64,000 bases of DNA, taken from Desulfuromonadales bacterium. GTDB lineage: Bacteria > Desulfobacterota > Desulfuromonadia > Desulfuromonadales > BM103. This document shows positions 8,639-19,700 of the stretch, in pieces. The position numbers and the translations under genes are program-made. The stretch spans positions 41,750 to 105,749 of the forward strand of contig JAQYVY010000004.1 in NCBI GenBank assembly GCA_030145195.1, in the 5' to 3' direction. Each line of letters begins with the position of its first letter. The first letter of the stretch is position 1. The notes under the pieces were generated by a model. It ran no database searches, was not told the origin of the DNA, and saw nothing but the letters and a program-made list of their open reading frames with translations.

Positions 8639-8968
8639 TCAGCGCAAACTGGTCGCGCAGCGCGGGCAGGTGAACATGCTGGTCGATGGCACCTTGTGAC
8701 CGCAGGTCGGACAATTGAACCAGTAGCGGCAATATTTACATTGAGGGTCGGACAGCCCCTGTTTCTTATTACACTTTGGGCACTTGCGATACATCTTGCG
8801 GTGCGTAATATAGTCCTCGTAGATCAAACCGCATTTGGCGCAGACCTTGGCATCGCGGCGATGATTCGGCGTTTCACAACGCGGAGCCGGACAGACAAAG
8901 ACGGTATGACATGAATCACACCAGTTTTTCCCTTGGGTTTGTTCCTTACAAACTGGGCATTTTTCCAT
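8639..8968 (-). CDS. Small multi-zinc-ribbon protein
   Basis: A 109-residue basic protein with sixteen cysteines in eight pairs: C4/C7, C17/C20, C26/C31, C43/C46, C63/C66, C77/C80, C86/C89 and C101/C104. That is enough for four zinc ribbons, with no other domain. Short proteins made only of zinc ribbons bind nucleic acid or act as scaffolds, but this one has no function I can name. It is convergent with the adhesin and stands alone. The ATG at 8968 has a weak ribosome site (gaggtg) upstream. Confidence is high that it is a gene and low for any function. Confidence 0.8.
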   Translation of the reverse strand: MEKCPVCKEQTQGKNWCDSCHTVFVCPAPRCETPNHRRDAKVCAKCGLIYEDYITHRKMYRKCPKCNKKQGLSDPQCKYCRYWFNCPTCGHKVPSTSMFTCPRCATSLR

Positions 8969-9033
8969 CAGAACACCTCACTAAATTTTTTTGTTTCGCT
9001 ACAAAACAAAAAAGCATTGAATTACGGACCTAA

Positions 9034-9186
9034 AACCCAAACAAAGGTTGTGTTGGCCACCAAGACACAGAGGCCAGAAGAGGACCGATTAAGGGATAAA
9101 AGACAAAAACAACAACCTTGATATTCTGGAAAACTTAGGAAAAGAGCAGGGACTTCTCCGAGTCCTAGCGTCTTAGTGGCTCACTT
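9034..9186. repeat. Imperfect palindromic extragenic element
   Basis: The left arm contains aaacaaaggttgtgttggcc and then accaagacacagagg; the right arm, about 100 bases on, reads gcgtcttagtggctc, the reverse complement of the left arm's core with a few mismatches. The same arm text recurs at 27924-28080. The region 8969-9530 holds no gene I can support; apart from this element it is AT-rich upstream sequence of the next gene. Confidence 0.6.
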
Positions 9187-9530
9187 TTTTCAATTATAGA
9201 ACTGTTTCATTACGAAATGACACACCAACAACATAATCATTTCAGCAAAAAATTTCCAGTCTGGAGTTTTTTTCATCAAAACTAAGTAAACACCAGCGCC
9301 AAGGGTTATTCACTATACCGAAGTAGCAGAAATATTAATCAGGCTTGAAAGAGCGCTTGTGGGGACCAATGAAAGAAAAAAAGCAACAACCTGTTATATC
9401 TTCTCGGATAAGGGTATAAAGTGACTCAACTGAGGAAATTGTTTGACAAATACGAAACCAGATAAATATTATCAACAAAACTAATAATTTCAAACTTGTT
9501 TGAGCGTGCGGTTCGCTCAGGAGAATCTTT

Positions 9531-9992
9531 ATGTCGAGTGTTTATCGTGTGGAAAAGAGCGAACTGCCGGTTGTCATCTTTCAAGCTGACGGTTCGGTCA
9601 TGAAGGGCGTGGTTTTTTTGAGTGCTTGTGCTTATAACCACATGGGTCAGGAAACCCTGATCGATTTGCTCAAAGAAGATGGGGCGTTCTTTCCCTTTCG
9701 CAGCGATGCCGGCGCATTTTGCGTCGCCAACAAGCAGACTATCACGCACCTTCGTTTTGACCCGCCACAGGATACTCAGGGATATGAATCGCTCGGTTAC
9801 CGCGAAGACGTGGACATCCGGTTTGTCGGCGGGGAACAACTTTCGGGGATCGTCACAATCGAGATGCCCGAAGGCCGCAATCGGCTGTTCGATTTCATTA
9901 ACTCGGCCAGTGGCTTCTTCCTGTTACAGAACCAGGAAGCTTACTACATGATCAATATTACTCAAATCCGCGACGTCAGTCCGAAAAAATAG
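9531..9992 (+). CDS. Conserved hypothetical protein, 153 aa
   Basis: A soluble acidic protein with no signal peptide or membrane segment. The ATG at 9531 has the ribosome site caggaga at good distance. Visible features are beta-rich stretches (LPVVIFQADGSVMKGVVFL near the start; VDIRFVGGEQLSGIVTIEMP near residue 105) and a C-terminal NSASGFFLLQNQEAYYMIN. The repeated pattern of strand, short turn and strand suggests a small beta-barrel, but I do not recognise the family with confidence. It is a single gene followed by a terminator. Coding is well supported by the ribosome site, length and downstream terminator. Confidence 0.75.
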   Translation: MSSVYRVEKSELPVVIFQADGSVMKGVVFLSACAYNHMGQETLIDLLKEDGAFFPFRSDAGAFCVANKQTITHLRFDPPQDTQGYESLGYREDVDIRFVGGEQLSGIVTIEMPEGRNRLFDFINSASGFFLLQNQEAYYMINITQIRDVSPKK

Positions 9993-10032
9993 TTGTTGTT
10001 GATGCCTCGCGGTCATTCATCCACAAAAATGC

Positions 10033-10067
10033 AAGCCAGTAACAATTTATTGTTACTGGCTTTTCTT
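10033..10067 (+). terminator. Intrinsic terminator
   Basis: Thirteen-pair perfect stem (aagccagtaacaa / ttgttactggctt) followed by ttcttct. It lies between convergent genes; the T run favours the plus strand, but the reverse direction also has a T stretch a few bases on and may serve uvrA. Confidence 0.85.
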
Positions 10068-10085
10068 CTATCCAGCCCTCAACCT

Positions 10086-12899
10086 TTAAAGATTGAGATA
10101 GGACCTGAGGTAGCGCCCGGTGTAGGACTTTGAACAACGGGCAACTTTCTCTGGGGTGCCATAAACCACAACTTCTCCGCCTCGGCTGCCGCCTTCCGGG
10201 CCAAGATCAATGACGTGATCAGCGGTTTTAATCACGTCGAGATTATGCTCAATAATCACTACGCTGTTGCCCGATTCGACCAGCCGCTGCAAAACCTTAA
10301 GCAGTTGCTTGATATCGTCAAAGTGCAAGCCGGTGGTCGGTTCATCCAAAATGTAGATGGTGCAGCCGGTGGAACGCTTGCCCAGTTCCTTGGCCAGCTT
10401 GACCCGTTGTGCTTCACCGCCGGAGAGGGTCGTGGCGCTCTGGCCGAGCTTGATGTAACCAAGACCAACATCACGAATCGTTTCCAGCTTGCGCTGGATT
10501 CGCGGAATATTGGCCAAGAACTCAACCGCCTGGTTCGCAGTCATATCGAGAACCTCGGCAATCGTTTTGCCTTTGTATTTAACCTGCAGCGTCTCCCGAT
10601 TATAGCGGGCACCATTGCAGGCTTCGCAGAGAATGTAGACATCGGGTAGAAAATGCATCTCAATCCGCAAAATCCCGTCGCCCTGGCAGGCTTCACAGCG
10701 GCCGCCTTTGACATTGAAGGAGAAACGACCTGGTTTATAGCCTCGTATCTTGGCTTCGGGCAATTGCGCGAAAAGGTCGCGGATATCGGTAAAAATCCCG
10801 GTGTAGGTGGCCGGGTTGGAGCGTGGAGTTCGGCCAATCGGCGACTGATCGATATCAATCACCTTGTCAAGTTGTTCCAGACCATGGATCGCTTTCACCG
10901 CGCCAGCGCGCTGGCGCGAGCGATAGAGTTTTTGCGCCAGGGTTTTGTACAGGGTATCCAGCACCAGCGTTGACTTACCCGAGCCGGACACCCCGGTAAC
11001 ACAAGTCATCACGCCCAGAGGAATATCAACATTAAGCTGCTTGAGGTTATTGGCGCAGGCGCCTTCGATCCGTAGCTTGCCATTGGCACGGCGGCGTTTT
11101 TCCGGCAAAGGGATGCTCAGCCGGCCAGCCAGATAATCACCGGTCAGTGAGTTCGGATTGTTCATGATTTCATGCGCGGTCCCCTGAGCCACCACCTCAC
11201 CGCCATGGCGACCGGCTCGTGGCCCCATGTCAATCACATGATCCGCTTCGAGGATCGTCTCTTCATCATGCTCCACCACCAACACGGTGTTGCCCAGATC
11301 GCGTAGTCGCTTGAGGGTTTCCAGCAACCGGCGGTTGTCACGCTGGTGCAAACCGATCGACGGCTCATCCAGAATATACAGCACCCCGACCAGAGACGAA
11401 CCGATCTGGGTCGCCAGCCGAATTCGCTGGCTTTCACCACCGGAAAGGGTGCCGGAGGTGCGATCCAGGTTCAGGTATTCAAGACCAACATTGATCAAGA
11501 ATGACAAACGCTCGCGAACCTCCTTGAGCACCCGCCGGGCAATCTCAGCTTCTTTTGATGGGAGTTCGAGCTCAGCGAAAAAGATCTCGGCGTCACTCAC
11601 GCTCAAGGCACAAATCTGCTGAATGTTTTTTTCGGCAATCCGGACGCAGAGGGATTCCGGCTTGAGGCGCGCGCCCTTGCAACTGGGACAGGGCATAATG
11701 TTCATATAAGGTTCAAACTTTTCCCGGGTGGCGTCGGAATCCGTTTCCCGCAGACGACGCTCCAGATTCGGGATCACGCCTTCGAACGGCTTGTGGTAAA
11801 AATGTCGGCGGTTGGCCTGGTCATAGAAAAACTTGACCGGCTCCTCTCCGGAGCCATACAGTAAAATCTTCTGCACGCGCTCGGAAAGTTGCTTGAAAGG
11901 TAGCCTGATATCAAACTCGTAAAAGTCGGCCAGGGCTTCGAGAACTTGTTGATAGTAATAGCCGGTGCGGGTGGCCCACGGAGCAATCGCCCCTTCACGC
12001 AACGAGAGTTGGAGATTTGGCACCACCTGCTCGGGATCGAAGTACATCCTGGTGCCGAGACCAGAACAATCGGGACAGGCACCATAGGGGTTGTTGAACG
12101 AAAACATCCGCGGCGTCATCTCCGGGATCGAAATTCCGCACTCGATGCAGGCATGCCACTCGGAGAACAGTTGGCTCTCGCCACCAACGACTTCTACCCG
12201 CACCAAGCCTTCACCCAGGCGCAGAGCCGTCTCCAGAGAATCCGCCAGCCGGCTCTCAATCCCGGCTTTAACCACCAGCCGATCAACCACCACTTCGATG
12301 GTATGTTTCTTGTTCTTATCGAGGCTGAGTTCCTCGCCCAGCTCGAACATTTTACCGTCGATGCGAACTCGCACAAACCCGTCGGCCTGGAGTTGGCGCA
12401 ACTCCTTGCGATATTCGCCTTTGCGTCCGCGCACCAGCGGGGCCATTAACAACAGTTTACTGCTTTCTGGCAGAGCCAGAACCTGCTGAACCATCTGCTC
12501 TACCGTCTGTGACGCGATCTCCTTGTCACAAGAGGGGCAATGGACCCGGCCGACCCGGGCATACAGCAAACGCAGATAATCGTAGATTTCGGTCACAGTT
12601 CCAACGGTGGAGCGGGGGTTTTTCGAAGTGGTTTTTTGCTCGATCGAGATGGCTGGACTCAAGCCCTCGATGCTCTCGACATCAGGCTTGTCCATTTGCT
12701 CCAGAAACTGCCGAGCGTAGGTCGAGAGACTTTCGACATAACGCCGCTGGCCTTCCGCATAAATGGTGTCGAACGCCAGGGTACTCTTGCCCGAGCCTGA
12801 GACCCCGGTAATGACCACCAGCTGATCGCGGGGGATTTCAATGTCGATACACTTGAGGTTGTGCTCACAAGCGCCCTTGATGATAATTTTTTTGGCCAT
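10086..12899 (-). CDS. uvrA: Excinuclease ABC subunit A
   Basis: UvrA, the damage-recognition ATPase of nucleotide excision repair, which loads UvrB at lesions. The 937-residue length is close to the usual 940. The first ABC module has Walker [10 protein letters not shown] at residues 32-40 and the second repeats it near 640. The inserted zinc modules are visible (CIECGISIP...CPDCSGLG and CEACQGDG...CEACNGARY), and two LSGGE signatures are each followed by YILDEP Walker B motifs. The ATG at 12899 begins directly with the ABC fold. It is transcribed after pdxA, 49 bases away, possibly in one unit, although the ribosome site is weak. Confidence 0.98.
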   Translation of the reverse strand: MAKKIIIKGACEHNLKCIDIEIPRDQLVVITGVSGSGKSTLAFDTIYAEGQRRYVESLSTYARQFLEQMDKPDVESIEGLSPAISIEQKTTSKNPRSTVGTVTEIYDYLRLLYARVGRVHCPSCDKEIASQTVEQMVQQVLALPESSKLLLMAPLVRGRKGEYRKELRQLQADGFVRVRIDGKMFELGEELSLDKNKKHTIEVVVDRLVVKAGIESRLADSLETALRLGEGLVRVEVVGGESQLFSEWHACIECGISIPEMTPRMFSFNNPYGACPDCSGLGTRMYFDPEQVVPNLQLSLREGAIAPWATRTGYYYQQVLEALADFYEFDIRLPFKQLSERVQKILLYGSGEEPVKFFYDQANRRHFYHKPFEGVIPNLERRLRETDSDATREKFEPYMNIMPCPSCKGARLKPESLCVRIAEKNIQQICALSVSDAEIFFAELELPSKEAEIARRVLKEVRERLSFLINVGLEYLNLDRTSGTLSGGESQRIRLATQIGSSLVGVLYILDEPSIGLHQRDNRRLLETLKRLRDLGNTVLVVEHDEETILEADHVIDMGPRAGRHGGEVVAQGTAHEIMNNPNSLTGDYLAGRLSIPLPEKRRRANGKLRIEGACANNLKQLNVDIPLGVMTCVTGVSGSGKSTLVLDTLYKTLAQKLYRSRQRAGAVKAIHGLEQLDKVIDIDQSPIGRTPRSNPATYTGIFTDIRDLFAQLPEAKIRGYKPGRFSFNVKGGRCEACQGDGILRIEMHFLPDVYILCEACNGARYNRETLQVKYKGKTIAEVLDMTANQAVEFLANIPRIQRKLETIRDVGLGYIKLGQSATTLSGGEAQRVKLAKELGKRSTGCTIYILDEPTTGLHFDDIKQLLKVLQRLVESGNSVVIIEHNLDVIKTADHVIDLGPEGGSRGGEVVVYGTPEKVARCSKSYTGRYLRSYLNL

Positions 12900-12948
12900 A
12901 AGTTCCGTGAATTATAATTCGTGATTGCCCAGGGGGATGATTAGCCCC

Positions 12949-13956
12949 TTATCTCCTGGTCACCATAGTGGCTGCCATTTGGGCGGCGGCGACCAGGCTG
13001 GTAAAATCGGCTCGACCGGTACCGGCCAGATCGTAGGCGGTACCATGATCCACCGAGGTGCGCACAATCGGCAAACCGAGGGTGACATTGACGCCATCTG
13101 CAAAGTGTAACAGTTTGAGTGGGATCAACCCCTGATCATGGTACATGCAGATCACCGCATCATACTGTCCTTGCACGGCGAAATGAAACAGGGTGTCGGC
13201 ACTGTGAGGGCCACTTGCAACTAGTCCTTCGGCGCAAGCCGCCTCAATTGCTGGCGCGATCACTCGCAGCTCTTCGTCACCGAACAGGCCGGCTTCGCCC
13301 GCATGAGGGTTAAGCGCCAAGACTGCCAGCCGCGGCCTAGCCAGACCGAAATAGCGCTGTAGATCGGTCGCTGCAATCCGCAGGGTTGTTAAAATCACGT
13401 CCTGAGAGAGACGGTCTGGCACCTCGTGCAGGGCGCAATGGGTGGTGACCAGGCATACCCTTAAGCGCTCGCCAGCGAGCATCATCACCACCTTATCAAC
13501 CCCGCAGCGAGCCGCCAGCAGTTCCGTATGTCCTGGGTATGGTTCGCCAGCCGCCTGCAACGCTTGCTTGTTAATCGGCGCTGTGATCATGCCGGCGGCT
13601 TCTCCAGCCAGACAGCAATCGCAGGCCCAGGTGATGTAGTCGGCCATCGCCCGACCGCTGTCAGCATTCGGGCGGCCATAGCTTAGAGCTTTAACCTCAA
13701 GCCGGGAAAGCGCCTGCACGGAGAGGCGGTACTGGCCCAGGACCAGATCCATAGTTGCCAGAGCCTGAAGAGACCCTGGTTGCGCTTGTGCCTTGAGGCC
13801 GCAGACGTGCGCGGCCCTCAGCAGAACATCTGGATCGCCAGCGACCACAACCGGATGCGGCAATTGTTCCCAAGCGCCGGCGGCAGTGGCTTTGACGATA
13901 ATTTCCGGGCCGACTCCGGTCGGGTCACCCATGGTTATAATGAGAGGTTTTGTCAT
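12949..13956 (-). CDS. pdxA: 4-hydroxythreonine-4-phosphate dehydrogenase
   Basis: PdxA catalyses the NAD-dependent oxidation of 4-hydroxythreonine-4-phosphate in the DXP-dependent route to pyridoxal phosphate. The 335-residue protein starts with the family signature GDPTGVGPEI (residues 11-20). The three metal-ligand histidines are visible in PGHTELLA, LNPHAGE and MYHDQG, and the phosphate/NAD region HGTAYDLAGTGRAD is intact. The ATG at 13956 is preceded by gcaggag about 13 bases upstream. It lies upstream of uvrA on the same strand; the neighbouring PilZ gene is divergent. Confidence 0.97.
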   Translation of the reverse strand: MTKPLIITMGDPTGVGPEIIVKATAAGAWEQLPHPVVVAGDPDVLLRAAHVCGLKAQAQPGSLQALATMDLVLGQYRLSVQALSRLEVKALSYGRPNADSGRAMADYITWACDCCLAGEAAGMITAPINKQALQAAGEPYPGHTELLAARCGVDKVVMMLAGERLRVCLVTTHCALHEVPDRLSQDVILTTLRIAATDLQRYFGLARPRLAVLALNPHAGEAGLFGDEELRVIAPAIEAACAEGLVASGPHSADTLFHFAVQGQYDAVICMYHDQGLIPLKLLHFADGVNVTLGLPIVRTSVDHGTAYDLAGTGRADFTSLVAAAQMAATMVTRR

Positions 13957-14178
13957 AATCTGAATGCGACTCCTGCGGTGTTTTTTGAAGAATCTAACAC
14001 CCAGTATAGCTCAGGCGCGAAAAACAGCTCAACCTGATTCGCATTACGTCTCAACCACGTTAGCGGGGGAAGCGGTTTGGGAACAAGCAACGATCAGGAA
14101 AAGCTGTTTTCAAACCAGCGATAAGCGGTTATACTTGCAAATGCTTATACTTATTGATCGCCTTCGGGAGAATGGATA

Positions 14179-14538
14179 ATGAGCCATGATATTTTTGAGC
14201 GTCGCCAGTCAGAGCGTCGCTATGCATTGAAATTTCTCGATTACGAACGCCTCTCTGAGGATGGAGAAATCCTGGGGCGAGGGCTGGCCCGCACTTTAAA
14301 CGTCAGTGAAACTGGTCTCCGGCTTGAATCCAGCGAGTTTTTTGACCCCGGACAGCGCCTGCGGATTACCCTGGGGCTCGAGAATGATCTGGTTCAAGTC
14401 GAAGGCCGAATCGTCAGTTCGCAACCGGAAGATGACGAGCTCTGTAGCTCCGGCGTCATTTTTTTGGAATTCGAGGAAGCGGCACACCGCACTTACCAGA
14501 AACATTTCGCGGCCTTAAAGAGTGCCCTTGGTCAGTAA
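14179..14538 (+). CDS. PilZ-domain c-di-GMP receptor
   Basis: A 119-residue single PilZ domain. The c-di-GMP-binding RxxxR motif is present as RQSER near residue 9, and the second motif appears as NVSETG (canonical D/NxSxxG) about 30 residues later. The rest is the expected six-stranded barrel and a C-terminal helix. Stand-alone PilZ proteins pass the c-di-GMP signal to motility, secretion or polysaccharide machines; the partner is not visible here. The ATG at 14179 has gggag 8 bases upstream. Expressed alone, divergent from pdxA, and ended by a terminator. Confidence 0.9.
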   Translation: MSHDIFERRQSERRYALKFLDYERLSEDGEILGRGLARTLNVSETGLRLESSEFFDPGQRLRITLGLENDLVQVEGRIVSSQPEDDELCSSGVIFLEFEEAAHRTYQKHFAALKSALGQ

Positions 14539-14565
14539 CCTTGTGACACCCTAGAACTCAACTAA

Positions 14566-14597
14566 AAAGCCCACCCGGTTACCGGGTGGGCTTTCTT
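14566..14597. terminator. Bidirectional terminator
   Basis: Fourteen-pair perfect stem (aaagcccacccggt / accgggtgggcttt) between the convergent PilZ and SurA-like genes, with T-rich flank on both strands. Confidence 0.92.
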
Positions 14598-14621
14598 GCT
14601 AATGGGATGCAAAGTGGCAGC

Positions 14622-15569
14622 TTATAGTCGAATATCGATAAAGGAGCGGTTTTTGAGTGCCTTGGTCCACTCCTTGATGCGGGCATCGGTTTTTTGATCC
14701 ATGATCATCTGGTGAATTTCGTACTTCATGACGTCGAACTGCCGCAGGCCACCGGGCAGTCTTTCTTCGACTTTCAATAGATGAACAGCAGCCTTGGTGT
14801 CCACCGGGGCACTGTATCCTCCCACCTCAACGCCTTCGAGAGCAGCAATAAAATCGGGGGTCAGTTCGGTGTAAGCAAAATTTCCAAGCTCACTGCTGGT
14901 CGCACCGTAGGTTTCATTATAGGAAACCGCCACCTGAGCCAATTCCTCGTTCTGCTGCAGTCGTAGCAAGGCTTCTTGCGCGATCGCATGGATTTTTTCA
15001 ATTTCTTGGTTTGAGGCCTTTTCCGAAACCGGAAAAATCATGGCGCTGAGTCTGATCTCCGGTGCCTCGCGATATTCGTCCAGATGTGCGCGATAGTACT
15101 CGACGACTTCTCGTTCGGAGACATCCACCTGACTACGGACCTCTTCGCCAACTAATTTATAACGAAGGATCTGTTTACTCAGGTTTGCGCGGTAATCAGA
15201 GAACGCCATACCCTGTACCAGTACCGCTTGCTCAAGATCTTCTCGGGTCAGCTGGTTTTTCTTCTGCACATCAAGCAGAGCTGTTTCAATCTCTTCCTCA
15301 GTAACCGTCAGGTTAAGGGCTCTGATTCTCTGCTGCACCAAGGTTTCCTCGATCAGGCGCGACAGCAATTCCTGGCGCAAGGCACCAAGTTGAACCGGTG
15401 AAGGCTGCCGCTCCTGCGAGGCCAATTGTTGCTGCAAGGCCGTGTCCAGTTGGTGGGTTGTGATAATATCATTATTAACCACCGCCGCGATGCGGCTAAC
15501 AACTTCGGCAGACGCCAGGGATTGCCCGATGCTGAGAACCATCAACAGCGCAATAATAAAACATTTCAT
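14622..15569 (-). CDS. SurA-like periplasmic chaperone / peptidyl-prolyl isomerase
   Basis: A 315-residue exported protein. The signal peptide occupies residues 1-21 (cleavage near SLASA). A SurA N-terminal-like chaperone region follows, starting VVSRIAAVVNNDIITTHQL, and then a parvulin (PpiC/rotamase) domain from about residue 170 with ELGNFAYTELTPDF and a closing basic segment. SurA-type proteins escort outer-membrane beta-barrels through the periplasm, which fits a genome encoding a giant autotransporter. It has one parvulin domain rather than the two of E. coli SurA. The ATG at 15569 has aaagagg upstream. It follows a second parvulin gene and mfd on the same strand. Confidence 0.88.
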   Translation of the reverse strand: MKCFIIALLMVLSIGQSLASAEVVSRIAAVVNNDIITTHQLDTALQQQLASQERQPSPVQLGALRQELLSRLIEETLVQQRIRALNLTVTEEEIETALLDVQKKNQLTREDLEQAVLVQGMAFSDYRANLSKQILRYKLVGEEVRSQVDVSEREVVEYYRAHLDEYREAPEIRLSAMIFPVSEKASNQEIEKIHAIAQEALLRLQQNEELAQVAVSYNETYGATSSELGNFAYTELTPDFIAALEGVEVGGYSAPVDTKAAVHLLKVEERLPGGLRQFDVMKYEIHQMIMDQKTDARIKEWTKALKNRSFIDIRL

Positions 15570-15669
15570 GGGAACCTCTTTCTTAATCCTGGGACAACGG
15601 GTAAATGGCGGCTAAAGTGCGCGCGCGCGGTGACAGGCACACCTTGCTGTCGGTTATGCACAGCTTCGG

Positions 15670-16626
15670 TTAGTTCTTCTCTTGGTCTGTTTGCTCAAGC
15701 TGGGCCCAATCTACGGTAATTTTTGCACGAGCCCGCAATTCCTGCAGCCATTGGAGATAAAGCTCTTCCCGCTGCTGGGTTTCGAGAAGAGTACGGATTT
15801 CTGGTTCGGCCTCCTGCTTGCTAAGCCGCGCGGCCTTACGCTTCTCCTCGACCAAAAAGAGATGATAGCCGTATTCGCTCTGGACCAGATCACTTAACCG
15901 ATTGACCGGCAGGTCGAAGACCACGGCATCAAACTCGGGCGGCATTTCACCGCGACCGAAGAAACCGAGATCTCCACCTTGCTGGCCGTCAGGTGAGAGG
16001 GAATATTCTGCAGCGACTTCGGCAAAGGGTTGGCCTTGCCGCAACAGACCAAGAATCTTCCGGCCTTCAGCTTCTTCGGCGACGACAATCTGACGAGCCC
16101 GTACCTGGGCCGGACGATCAAACTCTTTACGGTTGGTCTCATAGTACGCCGCAATTTCCATGTCGCTGATTGAAGTTCTGGAATAAACGGCCTGTTCCAG
16201 CAGTTTTTCCATGATCAGGGTCTCCCGAAGTTCCTGCCGCCAGGGTGCCATGGTCAGGCCACGTTCTTTGAGCATCACTTCAAAACCACCCGCAGGGTAA
16301 TCCTGGCGATATTCTTCCACCGCAGCATCCACCTCTGCTGCCGAAACGGTAATGTTGAGCCGCCGGGCTTCGGCATGAATCAGTTCACGATCAATCAGTT
16401 GGATCAGAAAGGAGCGCTGCAGCTCAAGTTTTTCAACCCCACGCAACGGCTGATCTTGCTGCAGGGTCTTTTCAAACTCCGAGACAAATTCGACTTTGCT
16501 GATTTCCTGGTCGTTCACCCGGATCAAGGGTTTTAACTCAACGGGAACCTCGGAGCTGCAACCGAACATCTGGCTGAGACAGCATAACATCAAGAGGGAC
16601 AGGATATATAAAGAGTCTATGCGCAT
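15670..16626 (-). CDS. Parvulin-type peptidyl-prolyl isomerase, lipoprotein
   Basis: A 318-residue protein with a lipoprotein signal (lipobox ending SQMFGC, Cys23). A SurA-N-like helical region follows and then a parvulin domain at about residues 170-265, recognised from RARQIVVAEE and GDLGFFGRGEMPPEFD. This arrangement resembles PrsA/PpiD-like foldases held at a membrane surface. It lies 100 bases upstream of the soluble SurA-like gene on the same strand, and the pair probably works on outer-membrane protein folding. No strong ribosome site precedes ATG 16626, so the exact start is less certain; the lipobox supports it. Confidence 0.9.
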   Translation of the reverse strand: MRIDSLYILSLLMLCCLSQMFGCSSEVPVELKPLIRVNDQEISKVEFVSEFEKTLQQDQPLRGVEKLELQRSFLIQLIDRELIHAEARRLNITVSAAEVDAAVEEYRQDYPAGGFEVMLKERGLTMAPWRQELRETLIMEKLLEQAVYSRTSISDMEIAAYYETNRKEFDRPAQVRARQIVVAEEAEGRKILGLLRQGQPFAEVAAEYSLSPDGQQGGDLGFFGRGEMPPEFDAVVFDLPVNRLSDLVQSEYGYHLFLVEEKRKAARLSKQEAEPEIRTLLETQQREELYLQWLQELRARAKITVDWAQLEQTDQEKN

Positions 16627-16707
16627 AGTTATTGGTTAAGCCAATCGGTTTCAAGCCGAGATCCGCAATTTAAGGGCAACTCCAGGTCAGAGTGAAGGGT
16701 CAAACTA

Positions 16708-19700
16708 TCACAGCTGGCAAAATGCTTGCAATTCCTTTTTGGCCGCGGCCAGCACCTCTTCCCCAGACATTCTGCCGAGGCGAATTGTCAAACGGTAATC
16801 GGGGCTGAACCGGTACTTTTTAGCATCCTGCAGCAAGGGCAGAAGCTGCTCCGGTGTCACCTTGGTATTGGATGGAAAGGCAAAGACCAGGTTATTTCCG
16901 TCAAATTCAGCCAGCTCGACCAAAAGCTGCTTCATCAGGACGCGGAGTTTCATCACTTCGAGCAGCAGTTCTGCTGCCGGGGGGAGTTCGCCATAGCGAT
17001 CCCGCAACTCATCACCGGCCTGGTAGACTTCGACATCGTCACGGGCGGCCGCCAGTTTTCGATAGAGCACCAGACGTTGGTTGGGGTCGGCCACGTAAGT
17101 TTCGGGCAAAAAGGCGGAAAGGCCGAACCGCACTTCAGGGTCAATGCGTTCCTCCCGAGTTTGTCCTTTAAGTTCCTGGATGGTGTCCTCAAGCAGTTCG
17201 GTGTACATCTCGAAACCAATGGCCGCGACCTGACCCGCCTGACGAGCACCCAGCAGGTCGCCAGCACCACGTAATTCCAGGTCGTGACGGGCGATCCGGA
17301 ACCCGGCACCGAGTTCGGTCTGTTCCTGCAACACTTTGAGCCGTTCCCGGGCCTCTCGAGTCAGCACCCCTTCGCCAGGGATCATCAGGTAGGCGTAAGC
17401 CCGCTGATGAGAACGGCCAACCCGACCCCGGAGCTGATAGAGTTGCGCCAGGCCGAAACAGTCGGCGCGATTGATGATCATGGTGTTGGCGGTGGAGATA
17501 TCGATGCCGTTCTCTATGATGGTGGTGCAGACCAGCAGGTTGGTGCGTGCTTCGATAAAATCGAGCATAACTTTTTCCAGCGCCTTTTCCGGCATCTGGC
17601 CGTGACCGACCCCCACTTTCGCCTGAGGAACTAATCGCTGTAAAAATTCAGCCATGGCGTCGATGGATTGGACCCGGTTGTGGACAAAATAGACTTGCCC
17701 ACCGCGCTTGAACTCACGGAGAATCGCTTCACGAATCAGGTCGTCATCAAAACGCGTGACATAAGTCCGAATCGCCTGACGATCGACCGGCGGGGTGTCG
17801 ATAATCGACAGTTCACGCAGACCCGCCAGACTCATATGCAAGGTGCGCGGAATGGGGGTCGCAGTCAGCGTCAGGACATCAACCTCGGCCCGCATTTTTT
17901 TCAGGCGCTCTTTATGGGTGACACCGAAGCGTTGTTCTTCATCGACCACGATCAGGCCGAGGTCCTTGAACCGCAGGTCGCGTTGCAACAGACGGTGGGT
18001 TCCGATCAGAATATCGATCTGCCCCTTGGCTGTTCGCTCGATGATGCGTCGCTGTTCAGCAGCGGTGCGGAAGCGGGAAAGCATCTCAACCGTCACCGGA
18101 TAATCGGCAAAGCGCTGGCGAAAGGTCTCCAAGTGCTGACGGGCCAGCACGGTGGTCGGAACCAGGATCGCGACCTGACGACTGTCAAGAACCGCCTTGA
18201 ATGCGGCGCGGATCGCGACTTCAGTTTTGCCGTAACCAACATCGCCGCAAATCAGCCGGTCGAGCGGCTGCGCTGAAACCATATCGTCGAGCACCGCCTC
18301 TATGGCTTCGAGTTGGTCGGGAGTTTCTTCGTAAGGGAAGGCCGCCTCGAACTCTCGAAACATACGATCCGGTGGCGAATAACTGAAGCCCTGGGCCATT
18401 TGCCGCTTGGCCTGAATTCGCAGCAGATCGCGGGCCAGTTCTTCAATTGCGGCCCGGGCTCGCAGCTTGGCTTTTTCCCAGGCACCACCGCCCATCTTGT
18501 CGAGCCGCGGGGTGGAGCCGTCGGCCAGATACTTCTGGATCTTTTCGATCCGTTCAATCGGCATATACAGCCGGTCGTCGCCAGCATACTCGAGATGTAA
18601 AAAATCGCCCTCGACGATTCCCGTCTGCAGATGGACTAAGCCGAGAAAGCGGCCGATACCATAATCGGTGTGGACCACAAAGTCGCCGGTATTCAGATCT
18701 GCCAACGACGATTCGAAGGTTCGCTGCTTACGCCGTATCTGACGATGGGTGCGCGGGCCGAAGATTTCGTCATCGCAGACCACGACAAGGTTCTCTTCGA
18801 CATGGCGAAAGCCGCTGTCAAGCGTTCCGGTGGTCACGGTTAGACCGACCGGGACCTTTCGCCCCGGCACCAGCTCCGGGACCCATGATAACGGCAACTC
18901 ACTGGGGGCGAGCAGATCAAGGAGGCGTTCAGCCTGGCCGCGCTGGTGACAGACCATCAGCACCCGCCACTTATCAGCCTGCCACTGTCGCAGCCGTTCG
19001 ACCAGCGGTGTCAGGCTACCATCGTGACCGGCGTGATCGGGGCGGAGATCAACATTGCCGACAATCGGCACCCGGTAGACGGGGTGCTCATCCTCAAGAC
19101 GGTAAAGCTGTAGCGAAGCCAGTTCGATGCGGGGGCCCAACTCTAGGCGAGCCTCCAGCTGGTTGGCAGCGAGGTAGAAATCAGCCGCGGGGACATGCGG
19201 ATCACCATTGTTGACGGCTCGTTCCGAGCCGTGGCGCACCGCGTCGTCGAACTCATCAGCCGCTCCGGTTACGGCGGGGGGATCGAGGATCAGCCAGCAG
19301 AATTTTCCCAGATAGTCGTACAGGGTATCGAGAGCGGAATAGTTGAGCGCCAGCAGGTTCTCGCGCCCTGGGCCAAGCAACCCTTCACGAACTTCTTCGA
19401 GCAGGGTATCGCGCTGAGCTCGCGGCAGTTCAAGTTCGTCGCAGCGTTTTTTGAGCTGCCGAGTGAAGGTCTCCAGATGTTCTCCGGCAAGGATCATTTC
19501 CCGTGCCGGGGCGAGTTCCAGACGGGTCATTCGTTTGGCCCCGGAGCGTTGACTCACCGGGTCGAAACCGCGAATTTCTTCCAGTTCATCACCGAAAAAA
19601 GCCAGCCGAACCGGTTGTTCCTGCATCGGCGGAAAAAGATCGACCAGATCACCGCGCACCGCAAAACTACCGCGGTCTTCAACCAGGGACGCACGCTGAT

